Shown here one piece after another: positions 42,575 to 49,960 of a stretch of 64,000 bases of DNA; position 1 is the first letter of the stretch, and each line of letters opens with the position of its first letter. This stretch comes from Turneriella parva DSM 21527. Its GTDB lineage: Bacteria; Spirochaetota; Leptospiria; Turneriellales; Turneriellaceae. Both the position numbers and the translations under genes were made by a program. Under the pieces are notes generated by a model, which saw only the letters and a program-made list of their open reading frames with translations, searched no databases and had not been told where the DNA came from. The stretch is taken from the NCBI RefSeq assembly GCF_000266885.1, contig NC_018020.1, positions 806,001-870,000 of the forward strand. The letters run 5' to 3'.

Positions 42575-44845
42575 ATGACGAAACTGGATTCACATTCGCG
42601 CATGACTGAAACCAGCTGGGAAATGCGTCTCGCCCGCGGTGGCGCGATTTTTGGGGTCGTTGGCGCATCTATATTCTTTTTGCTGCGCTCGCAGGTGCTC
42701 GGTCTTGCGTTCGGCGGGGTAGACGCCGCGCTCATCTCTCTCGCGTTAGCATCTGGCGTAGGTTTAATTTTCAGATTCACGGCAAACAGACTGGCTTTTG
42801 TTGTCTCGTACGGTCTGCTCACCCTCGGGTGCGTCGCACAGATGTATCTGCCCGAGCCGCGCACCATTACGCAGCTCGTGCTCGTCACCGGGTTGGTTTT
42901 TTCGGCCATTTATTTTCGCTTCATGCGCACGCTGCCTGCCCTGGCGATTTGTTTTGCGGGCTTTCTGATCGCAGGGGAACTTGCATACCAGCATCCGCAG
43001 GCGAACAAAGTTTTGCTGCCCGACGGATTTTCGCTGCGTGGCCTCTGGCTAAATGCCGCGGTCGGCTTCTTGCTGCTCAACGGCCTCATCGCCGCAACGC
43101 TCTCTTACGTTGTCACGGTGCTTGAGACAAGCCGCCGGCGCAGCGAAGAAAACGAACGGCTGCTAAAACTCTTCACCGAACTTTCATCAGACTATGTTTA
43201 CCAGATCAACCTCGGTGTGCCGGGGCTTATGCCCGAAGTTTTTGCCGGCTCTTTCGAGCGCACTACCGGTTACACGCTCGACGCGCTGCGCAAAAAAGGG
43301 GGCTGGCTCGCGGTGGTTCACCCTGACGACCGCCAGAGACTCGAACATGTGACGCCGAAGCTGCTGGCTGGCGAAACTGTCGTCACTGAATACCGTATCA
43401 TCAGCGCAACGGGTTTGGTCATCTGGCTGCGAGACCGCATCAGGCCGGTTTACGATGCGAAAGGCGAAGCTGTGACGAAACTCATGGGTGCCGTGACCGA
43501 TATAACAGAGCGAAAGGCTGCCGAAGAGCAGGTAGAAAACCTCGCTTTTTACGATCCGCTGACGGCGCTGCCGAACCGGCGACTGCTGCTCGACCGTCTT
43601 GAACAGGCGCGTGCGCTGAGCACCCGCACGGGGCAGCACGGCGCGTTACTCTTTATCGATCTCGATCATTTCAAGAACCTGAACGATACGAAAGGCCACG
43701 AGGCGGGCGACCAGTTACTGATTGAGCACGCGCGCCGGCTGACACTGTGTGTGCGTGAGGGTGATACCGTCGCCCGGCTCGGCGGCGATGAATTCATTGT
43801 GATATTGGGCGAGCTGCCTGCACAGGCCGAAAAAGCGGCAGAAGAAGCAGCAGACCTCTGCCAGCGCATTTTGCAGAAACTGAGCGAGCCGGTGACGCTG
43901 ACGTTTCGCACGATGACTGACTATGAGAACACCTGCAGCATCGGGGTGGCGATGTTTTCGGGACACATCGTCAGCGTCGACGAACTGCTGCGCCGTGCCG
44001 ACATGGCAATGTACCAGGCGAAAGCCGACGGACGTAATCTGTTTCGCTTTTTCGATCCGCAGATGCAGAAGCTGCTCGGTGAAAGGCTCGCACTCGAATC
44101 TGACCTAAAACAGGCGCTTGCGGGCCGCCAGTTTGAAATTTATCTGCAGCCGCAGCTTGCCTCTGACCGTCGCGTCACCGGCGCCGAGGTGCTGCTGCGC
44201 TGGCACCACCCTGAACGGGGTCTGGTTTATCCGGGTTATTTTATCACCGCCGCCGAACACACGGGCGCGATACATGATATCGGCGTCTGGGTCTTCGAAC
44301 AGGCGTGCCTGCTGCTGACGAAGTGGGCGGGCGGTGCAATAACCCGCGCTCTGACTCTGGCAGTCAATGTCAGCGCGCGGCAGTTCAGGCAGGCTGATTT
44401 TGTCGACCGGGTGCGCAGGCTGCTGCAACAGACAGGCGCAAACCCGAAGCTCATAAAACTCGAGCTGACCGAAAGCCTCGCACTCGATTCAGTCGACGAG
44501 ACGGTCGCGAAAATGCTTGCGTTGCGCGAACTCGGCCTTGCGATCGCACTCGATGATTTCGGCACGGGCCAATCATCGCTCGCCTACTTGAAGCGGCTAC
44601 CCCTGAACGAACTCAAAATAGACCAATCTTTTGTGCGCGATATCACGACTGACCAGAACGACGCGGTGCTCGTGCAGACAATCATCGGCATGGCGCAAAA
44701 CCTCAATCTCGAAGTCGTCGCTGAGGGGGTAGAAACCGAGCAACAGTTGGATTTTCTCGTTAAACATGGCTGCCCCGCCTACCAGGGCTTTTTCTTCAGC
44801 GAACCGGTGCCAGTCACCGAGTTTGAAAGAAAATTCGCCGCATAA
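42575..44845 (+). CDS. Membrane PAS-GGDEF-EAL cyclic-di-GMP protein
   Basis: 756 residues from ATG 42575 (GTG 42536 or ATG 42602 also possible; no clear ribosome-binding site). Five to six N-terminal TM helices (~15-190), a PAS/PAC module (~205-330; ends MGAVTDITERKAAEEQ), a GGDEF domain with an intact signature (RLGGDEFIVIL) and a substrate-binding FIDLDHFKNLND, and an EAL domain with AEVLLRW (EVL variant) and DDFGTGQSSLAYL, KIDQSF intact. Both cyclase and phosphodiesterase activity are therefore plausible. A TATAAT box lies at 42565-42570 just before the chosen start. The 235-bp region 42301-42535 holds no supported gene. Confidence 0.9.
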   Translation: MTKLDSHSRMTETSWEMRLARGGAIFGVVGASIFFLLRSQVLGLAFGGVDAALISLALASGVGLIFRFTANRLAFVVSYGLLTLGCVAQMYLPEPRTITQLVLVTGLVFSAIYFRFMRTLPALAICFAGFLIAGELAYQHPQANKVLLPDGFSLRGLWLNAAVGFLLLNGLIAATLSYVVTVLETSRRRSEENERLLKLFTELSSDYVYQINLGVPGLMPEVFAGSFERTTGYTLDALRKKGGWLAVVHPDDRQRLEHVTPKLLAGETVVTEYRIISATGLVIWLRDRIRPVYDAKGEAVTKLMGAVTDITERKAAEEQVENLAFYDPLTALPNRRLLLDRLEQARALSTRTGQHGALLFIDLDHFKNLNDTKGHEAGDQLLIEHARRLTLCVREGDTVARLGGDEFIVILGELPAQAEKAAEEAADLCQRILQKLSEPVTLTFRTMTDYENTCSIGVAMFSGHIVSVDELLRRADMAMYQAKADGRNLFRFFDPQMQKLLGERLALESDLKQALAGRQFEIYLQPQLASDRRVTGAEVLLRWHHPERGLVYPGYFITAAEHTGAIHDIGVWVFEQACLLLTKWAGGAITRALTLAVNVSARQFRQADFVDRVRRLLQQTGANPKLIKLELTESLALDSVDETVAKMLALRELGLAIALDDFGTGQSSLAYLKRLPLNELKIDQSFVRDITTDQNDAVLVQTIIGMAQNLNLEVVAEGVETEQQLDFLVKHGCPAYQGFFFSEPVPVTEFERKFAA

Positions 44846-44850
44846 CCCTG

Positions 44851-45816
44851 TCACGCGAAACCATGCACCTTGACCCGAACTTTGACCGCGGGCGCTGACC
44901 ACCCGCCCGAAACGGTACCCAACAGTAAACCCGCGAGGTGCTTCACCTGCGCCCTGATGGGAGCGACAAACGGGAAGAGGTTGCCGTCGACTTCGGCGCC
45001 ATCACCGATCGCGTAGATACCGGCAACCGAGGTCTGAAATTTTTCGTCAGTGACAATGCCCCGGTTCACTTTGAGGCCGGCAGCTGCGGCGAGTGCCGTG
45101 CGCGGTCGAAAGCCGACGGCGACAATTGCCGCATCAACCTCGATGTCGCCATCCGCGTGGCTCAGCAGCGTACGACCGTTCTCGCGGGTAAACGTAGTCA
45201 CCATGGTATTCAGCATAACTTTGATCTTCTGCTGCTGCAGATGTTCGGCAAGCCGCGCAGAATCTTCGGGGCTAAAGATGCGCTCCATCAGCCGGGCGAC
45301 GGCATGCACCAGTACCACTTCGTCGCCCGCTTTCGCCAGGTCTGAGGCGATCTCGCAGCCAATGAGTCCCCCGCCGACGATTGCCCAGCGGCGCGCGCCG
45401 CTGTCGCGGAGTTTTCTGATCGCGACCGCGTCATCGTAGCGGTTGAGGGTCAGAAAGTTCTGCTGGTAGGGCAGCCACGGCGGCGGCACAAACGCCTCAG
45501 AGCCGGTCGCCAGCACCAGTAGATCGTAGTCGATTTTTTTGCCGCCCTCAAACAGAACCTGCTTTGCCTCGGGCAGAATCTGCGTGACAGTCTTGCCGGC
45601 GATGAAGCGAAACTTTTGCTGCAGGCTTGCGACGTCGCTGAGCACGGTGCGCCCGAAGACTTCTTCTGACGCGAAGGCATGCGACAAGAGCGGGCGCGAG
45701 TAATACCCCGATGTCTCACCCGAGACCACCGTGACGGAAAATTTGCTGTCTTGCGCCAAAAGCTCCGCCAGGCCAATGCCTGCCATGCCCGAACCGATGA
45801 TGACTACGTTACTCAT
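44851..45816 (-). CDS. FAD-dependent NAD(P)H:rubredoxin oxidoreductase-like protein
   Basis: 321 residues of the pyridine nucleotide-disulfide oxidoreductase class. FAD motif VVIIGSGMAGIGLAE at the N-terminus, NAD(P) motif WAIVGGGLIGCEIA (~143-156), second FAD motif GIYAIGDGAE near 268. No redox-active CxxC, which fits the rubredoxin/ferredoxin reductase group. It follows rubredoxin and rubrerythrin on the same strand, so it probably passes electrons from NAD(P)H through rubredoxin to rubrerythrin for peroxide removal. Slightly shorter than typical (~380), lacking part of the C-terminal domain. Confidence 0.87.
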   Translation of the reverse strand: MSNVVIIGSGMAGIGLAELLAQDSKFSVTVVSGETSGYYSRPLLSHAFASEEVFGRTVLSDVASLQQKFRFIAGKTVTQILPEAKQVLFEGGKKIDYDLLVLATGSEAFVPPPWLPYQQNFLTLNRYDDAVAIRKLRDSGARRWAIVGGGLIGCEIASDLAKAGDEVVLVHAVARLMERIFSPEDSARLAEHLQQQKIKVMLNTMVTTFTRENGRTLLSHADGDIEVDAAIVAVGFRPRTALAAAAGLKVNRGIVTDEKFQTSVAGIYAIGDGAEVDGNLFPFVAPIRAQVKHLAGLLLGTVSGGWSAPAVKVRVKVHGFA

Positions 45817-45890
45817 GTTTGCTCTCCTCGATATATTCAGACTCTTGTCACCCTGAGCTCGTCGAAGGGTGCTCCCCTTGTCTGCGCGTG

Positions 45891-45916
45891 CTTAGTGAGG
45901 CTTTCGCCTCACTAAG
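45891..45916 (-). terminator. Hairpin overlapping the rubredoxin stop codon
   Basis: CTTAGTGAGGC (45891-45901), four-base loop, GCCTCACTAAG (45906-45916). The right arm contains the rubredoxin stop. Without a U-run it may limit rather than stop read-through into the oxidoreductase gene. Confidence 0.45.
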
Positions 45917-46088
45917 CTCGTTCAACCAATTCAACCATTTCAAAGTCAGCTTTGCTCACACCGCAGTCGGGGCATTCCCAATCTTCGGGAATGTCTTCCC
46001 AGCGGGTGCCGGGCTTGATACCGTCTTCGGGCAAACCCTGTGCTTCGTCGTAAACGAAGCCGCAAACAACACATTTGAACTTACGCAT
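45912..46088 (-). CDS. Rubredoxin
   Basis: 58 residues. Two iron-binding CxxCG elements, [10 protein letters not shown] (Cys6, Cys9) and CPDCGVSK (Cys39, Cys42), around the typical [21 protein letters not shown] core. AAGGAGAAG lies just before ATG 46088. Electron carrier between the downstream flavoprotein and rubrerythrin. The gene is short but full length for the family. Confidence 0.95.
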   Translation of the reverse strand: MRKFKCVVCGFVYDEAQGLPEDGIKPGTRWEDIPEDWECPDCGVSKADFEMVELVERA

Positions 46089-46118
46089 TTTCTTCTCCTT
46101 ATCTATTCATTGCGGTGG

Positions 46119-46595
46119 CTATTTCGCCGCCACTGCACTCAACGTCGTTTCGTAGCGCTTCGCGTGTTTCTCTTCAACCTTCGCCAGAGCAGCGAAACGT
46201 TTTGCGGCAATTTCGAGTGTGCGCTTGAAGAGACCCGCATGGTCTTTCGACTCGCCGATCTGTTCGTCGAATTCGGCAGCCGCCGCGCTGTTGCCCTCTT
46301 CCACTGCTGCGTGGCGAAACTTCGGGTACATCTCGGTGTACTCGTACGTCTCACCCTCGATCGCATAGCGGAGTACCTCTTTCACGCCGAGCTTTTCACG
46401 TGGGAAAAGCAGCTCCGCATGGCCGAGCGCATGCTGTATCTCTTGCGCCGCAGTTTCTTCGAACACCTTCGCGGTCGCCTCGTCGCCCTGCTCGCGGCAG
46501 ATGCGCGCGAAGTGCAGGTACTTCATGTGTGCCATCGATTCACCGGCGAAAGCCGCCTCGAGGTTTTTCACGGTCACTGATTCTTGTTTTGTCAT
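46119..46595 (-). CDS. Rubrerythrin (without C-terminal rubredoxin domain)
   Basis: 158-residue ferritin-like di-iron protein. Helix motifs with metal ligands: AFAGESMAHMKYLHFA, FEETAAQEIQHALGH, and later MYPKFRHAAVEEGN. The rubredoxin-like tail found in classical rubrerythrin is missing, but a separate rubredoxin gene follows 30 bp downstream, so the electron carrier is supplied in trans. Reduces hydrogen peroxide to water. Good GGGAGG ribosome-binding site; two Fur/PerR-type boxes and a perfect TATAAT lie immediately upstream. Confidence 0.93.
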   Translation of the reverse strand: MTKQESVTVKNLEAAFAGESMAHMKYLHFARICREQGDEATAKVFEETAAQEIQHALGHAELLFPREKLGVKEVLRYAIEGETYEYTEMYPKFRHAAVEEGNSAAAAEFDEQIGESKDHAGLFKRTLEIAAKRFAALAKVEEKHAKRYETTLSAVAAK

Positions 46596-46626
46596 TTTTC
46601 CTCCCTATTAACCCAGCCAGAGCCGG

Positions 46627-46676
46627 ATTATATATTAGACTAAGTCTAATATATACCTTATTTAGACTTCGTCTAA
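46627..46676 (-). promoter_or_regulatory. Promoter with two PerR/Fur-type boxes
   Basis: TTAGACTAAGTCTAA (46635-46649), a perfect 7-1-7 inverted repeat of the PerR/Fur form, lies just upstream of a TATAAT (46632-46627 on the minus strand). A second box, TTAGACTTCGTCTAA (46662-46676, one mismatch), is centred 27 bp further upstream. Peroxide-dependent derepression of the rubrerythrin operon is the likely logic. Confidence 0.7.
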
Positions 46677-46783
46677 TTTTTGTTTAGTTTCGGCTGAACT
46701 GCGGATTCGGGTAATATTCACCGAAATGCGGCACACTCAGCATCGACGCCGCGCGAAAATAGGTTATGGGTTGCCGTGCTGCG

Positions 46784-46807
46784 GCGCGATTTCGGCCGAA
46801 ATCGCGC
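46784..46807. repeat. Perfect 24-bp palindrome
   Basis: GCGCGATTTCGG followed by its exact complement, 21 bp after the stop of the leftward SDR gene. A T6 run follows on the + strand only, so as a terminator it would act rightward. Function unclear. Confidence 0.5.
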
Positions 46808-46828
46808 GGATGAATTTTTTAAGCGGCT

Positions 46829-47611
46829 TTAGCGAAGGCCCATGGTTGAGCGCATGACAAACGCTGCGAGCTTTGCGCTGACGGCATTCGGCGCGGCCCC
46901 GCCCACAGCGGTGATGGCTTTATTCACAGCCCCTGGCACACAGACTGTTTCGCGGGGTTCCATAGCCGCGAGTGAGTCGCGCACCACTTCACTCGATTCC
47001 ATCCACAGAAAAGCGGGAATTCCCCCTTTTGCAATATCAGCCTTCTCGTGAAACTCGGTGTGCGTGAAGCCGGGGCAGAGCACCTGCATGTAGACACCCT
47101 TGGGCCGCACTTCTTCGGCGATGGCTTCGGTGAAGTAGCGCACGAAAGTCTTGGTGGCAGAATACGTCGCCGAGTAGGGTGCGGGTTGATAGCCGGCCAC
47201 AGAGGCAACGTTGATGATGCTGCCGTTACCGCGCTGCGTCATGGTGCCGAGCGCCGCATGCGTCAGCCGCACGACAGTGTGAATATTCAGCTGCACCTGG
47301 TCGGCTTCACCCTGGCGTGGCAGGTCGGCGAAGGCGCCGTACGTACCAAAACCTGCGTTATTCACGAGTAATGCGATGTCGGGCTTTGCAACGCGTTCTT
47401 CAACGCGCGCCACGTCTTCTGCGTTGAGCAGGTCGGCGGTCATGGTTTCGCATTCAGCACCGCGGCCTGCGCACTGGTGCGCCAGGTCTTGCAAAAGGTC
47501 AGCGCGCCGGGCGACGAGTACGAGGTTATACCGTTCGGCGAGCTGCAGCGCGAATTCTTTGCCGAGGCCGGCAGAGGCACCGGTGACAAGAGCAAATGGT
47601 TTGTCGTTCAT
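46829..47611 (-). CDS. Short-chain dehydrogenase (DltE-like SDR)
   Basis: 260 residues, classical SDR. TGASAGLG (~10-17), VNNAGFG, catalytic Ser in NVASVAGY and YSATK with Tyr/Lys. The arginine pair after strand 2 (LVARRADLL) suggests NADP(H). The C-terminal part (GAVNKAITAV) resembles the DltE/YqjQ group of hydrophobic-substrate reductases. Starts one base after the epimerase stop, so the two form an operon. Substrate not predictable. Confidence 0.87.
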   Translation of the reverse strand: MNDKPFALVTGASAGLGKEFALQLAERYNLVLVARRADLLQDLAHQCAGRGAECETMTADLLNAEDVARVEERVAKPDIALLVNNAGFGTYGAFADLPRQGEADQVQLNIHTVVRLTHAALGTMTQRGNGSIINVASVAGYQPAPYSATYSATKTFVRYFTEAIAEEVRPKGVYMQVLCPGFTHTEFHEKADIAKGGIPAFLWMESSEVVRDSLAAMEPRETVCVPGAVNKAITAVGGAAPNAVSAKLAAFVMRSTMGLR

Positions 47612-47612
47612 G

Positions 47613-48611
47613 CTATTTCTCTTGCCATGTGTTTTTCGCGAGATACGCCGCGATCTCCCACAGGCCCTGCTCGTGCGTCTTCACGGGGGCGAAGCCGAGC
47701 ACGCGTTTGATCTTTTCGTTTTTGAAATCGTTGTCGGCACCGACAAGCATGAGCGCCTGGCGCGTGAGCGGCGGGCGACCTGCAAGCCCGAGCGTTTTCC
47801 ACGTCAGCTCGCCACCGGTTGCTGCGATCTCTGCGAGAAAACGCGGTATACTTTTGGGAGCGTCTGCTTTGATGAAGTCGGCGATCGAGCTGAAATAGTC
47901 ATGCCAGGTCACGGTGTTGTCGTCGACTGCGAGAAAGATTTCGCCGCGGGGTATATCCGCCTTTGCCGTGAGCAGCAACACCTCGACGACATTGTCAACG
48001 AGCACGAGGCCTGCGCGACCCTTACCGCCGTCGATGAGACCCGGCACACCCTTCGCGAGCACACGCGCCACTTCAACGACCCACGGTTTCGAACCGGCAC
48101 CGTAGACATTGGCCGGGCGCACGATGCGAATGTCAGCTTTATGCTCGTGCGCGTACTGCAGCGCGATGCGTTCTTGTTTCTGTTTGTATGCCATGTAGTG
48201 GCCGTTGGCTTTACCATAAGGAGTTTCTTCGGTAATGGGGCCTTTGCCGATCTGGTCTGCGTACACGACCACTGACGTGGTAATCACGAGCCGCGTGCCC
48301 GCGACGGCGGCAAGGCGACAGATCTCTTCACTGTGCTTCAGCGCCTGCTGAAACTTTTCCTCTTTTTCCCAGTCAGAGACGGGAAAAGCGAGATGAAAGA
48401 TGAAGTCTTTCTGTGAGCAGAGTTTTTTCAGTTCAGCTGCATCGCCCAGATCAGAGTTCACGCAGGTAACGCTACTCCATTGCGGAAAAGCAACACCCGG
48501 CAGATCAACCGCGGTAACCTTTGCCCCTTCAGCGACGAGCTGTTCGACGAGCTTGCGGCCAATGAAGCCAGCAGCCCCGGTGACCAGAATCTTACTGTTT
48601 TGAAAACGCAT
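47613..48611 (-). CDS. NAD-dependent epimerase/dehydratase-like extended SDR
   Basis: 332 residues from ATG 48611. Extended SDR with TGAAGFIG (~10-17), acidic VDLPG after strand 2, and a Ser (TTSVVVY) and YMAYKQKQE as catalytic Tyr-x3-Lys. The length and the NVYGAGS and VDNVVEVLLL segments fit sugar epimerases, 3-beta-hydroxysteroid or dihydroflavonol-type reductases. It is followed by a classical SDR in the same operon, so a two-step conversion of a lipid or sterol-like substrate is possible. Confidence 0.83.
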   Translation of the reverse strand: MRFQNSKILVTGAAGFIGRKLVEQLVAEGAKVTAVDLPGVAFPQWSSVTCVNSDLGDAAELKKLCSQKDFIFHLAFPVSDWEKEEKFQQALKHSEEICRLAAVAGTRLVITTSVVVYADQIGKGPITEETPYGKANGHYMAYKQKQERIALQYAHEHKADIRIVRPANVYGAGSKPWVVEVARVLAKGVPGLIDGGKGRAGLVLVDNVVEVLLLTAKADIPRGEIFLAVDDNTVTWHDYFSSIADFIKADAPKSIPRFLAEIAATGGELTWKTLGLAGRPPLTRQALMLVGADNDFKNEKIKRVLGFAPVKTHEQGLWEIAAYLAKNTWQEK

Positions 48612-48706
48612 GCGCAATACCGCGCATAGCAGACAGGCAGAAAATCGAAATGGTAAGGGTACACGCCGATGCAGATTTTCTCAATCTGAATCGGCGCAGG
48701 TGCGAT

Positions 48707-49183
48707 TTATTTCAACGGCTTAATGCCGCGCAGAATGCGCGTCAGACCCTTCTGGTATTTCTTGAGGCCTTCTTCTGAGACCATACCGAAAACCAGCAGT
48801 TCTTTGTTCTTGGGAGTCTGAATGACCAGAATACCGAGTTCGACATTGTGCCCTTCGACAGTGCCTTTGCCGTCGATTGACAACGCCTTCATGCCGTTAA
48901 TTTTTGTTTGTTTAGCTTCGTCGTGCGACAGGTTCTGAACAACTTTGTTGAGTTCACCGTCGAGTGCGCTGAGGGCCGCTTCCATATTGTCTGCGTCCAT
49001 AACCTGAAAGAACATATGGGCGTGACCGTCTTTGGTCTGCGCATGTAGCGAATTGGCATCGCCTGAGACATCCCAGCTACCGGGAATGTCGACGACCACG
49101 CCAGAGTCTGGGTGGGGGTACTTTTTGGCGCTGACCGTACCCGCAAGAGCGAGCGCAAGACAGAGCATGATAAATTTTCTCAT
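48707..49183 (-). CDS. Secreted PsbP/DcrB-like small protein
   Basis: 158 residues with a Sec signal (MRKFIMLCLALALAGTVSA/KK). The mature part (YPHPDSGVVVDIPGSW, IKGMKAL-like strand, then a C-terminal helix KKYQKGLTRILRGIKPLK) follows the PsbP/DcrB fold pattern of a lipid- or protein-binding periplasmic domain. No cysteine for a lipid anchor. Function unknown. Monocistronic, divergent from a beta-barrel gene. Confidence 0.68.
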   Translation of the reverse strand: MRKFIMLCLALALAGTVSAKKYPHPDSGVVVDIPGSWDVSGDANSLHAQTKDGHAHMFFQVMDADNMEAALSALDGELNKVVQNLSHDEAKQTKINGMKALSIDGKGTVEGHNVELGILVIQTPKNKELLVFGMVSEEGLKKYQKGLTRILRGIKPLK

Positions 49184-49345
49184 TGAATCTCATTAAAACA
49201 TGGTGTTCGTTTGCGGCAATCTGGCAATGGGGCCGCCATACGGTCAATAGCAAATTTGTGAAAGTCGGCGGTGAATCGCCGCGTATTCTCGTGTACATTC
49301 GGTATAGAGTCTGCGCTTCGGCCTATCGACAAATAAGGAGTCTAC

Positions 49346-49924
49346 ATGTCTGTTAAGAAAATTCTCATTCTCACCATTGCGGCCTCGATGCTGGGCCAGA
49401 GCGCCATTTTTGGCGCCAAAAAGCTGACAAGCAGCGCACCGCCAAGTGGCAGCGCTTTTCGCCAGGGTGCGCTTTACCTGGGTGGCGGCATCGGCCTGGG
49501 TTCGGGTCTCGGTTATCTCGGCGGCGCCGCGCTCATGGCGAACGCAGAGTACGCGCTGACCAATGAAATCGGCATCGGCGGCACAATTGGCTATTGGGGC
49601 TACAGCGAATCTCTCAACGCGGGCGGTAGCACGGTAAAATACAGCTACTCGATCGTGCCCATCGTAGTTTCTGGTGCTTTTCACCTGCCGATGAAAGTGT
49701 CGAACCTTGACCTTGGTGTGGGCATTTCACTCGGCTACTATGTGGTGAACTCGTCAGTCGAGACGAACGTCTCTGGCGTCGGCTTTGCTTCTGCCTCGGG
49801 CAGCGGCATCGCATGGGGCATCTTCGGTCTCGCGCGCTACTTTATTAACGACACGATCGCCCTGCGCGGCAAAATCGGTTACGGCATCACCCTACTCGAA
49901 GTCGGCGTCGATTTCCGTTTCTAA
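49346..49924 (+). CDS. Small outer-membrane beta-barrel protein
   Basis: 192 residues with a Sec signal (cleavage near IFGA/KK), eight amphipathic strand-like segments rich in Gly and Ser (GALYLGGGIGLGSGLG, EIGIGGTIGYWGY, FGLARYFINDTIALRGKIGYG) and a terminal aromatic signature VGVDFRF, which is the BamA recognition type. Probably an 8-stranded OmpW/OprG- or LEPTO-type barrel; function unknown. Good AAGGAG ribosome-binding site (49337-49342). A small hairpin GGTAACC/GGTTACC follows at 49938-49957. Confidence 0.75.
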   Translation: MSVKKILILTIAASMLGQSAIFGAKKLTSSAPPSGSAFRQGALYLGGGIGLGSGLGYLGGAALMANAEYALTNEIGIGGTIGYWGYSESLNAGGSTVKYSYSIVPIVVSGAFHLPMKVSNLDLGVGISLGYYVVNSSVETNVSGVGFASASGSGIAWGIFGLARYFINDTIALRGKIGYGITLLEVGVDFRF

Positions 49925-49960
49925 CTTTCAGTTCTGCGGTAACCCTTCGCGGTTACCACA

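Noticed and set aside
46784-46807. Terminator of the leftward SDR operon
   Set aside because: The palindrome has a T-run only on the opposite strand, so it does not fit leftward termination; listed as a palindrome instead.
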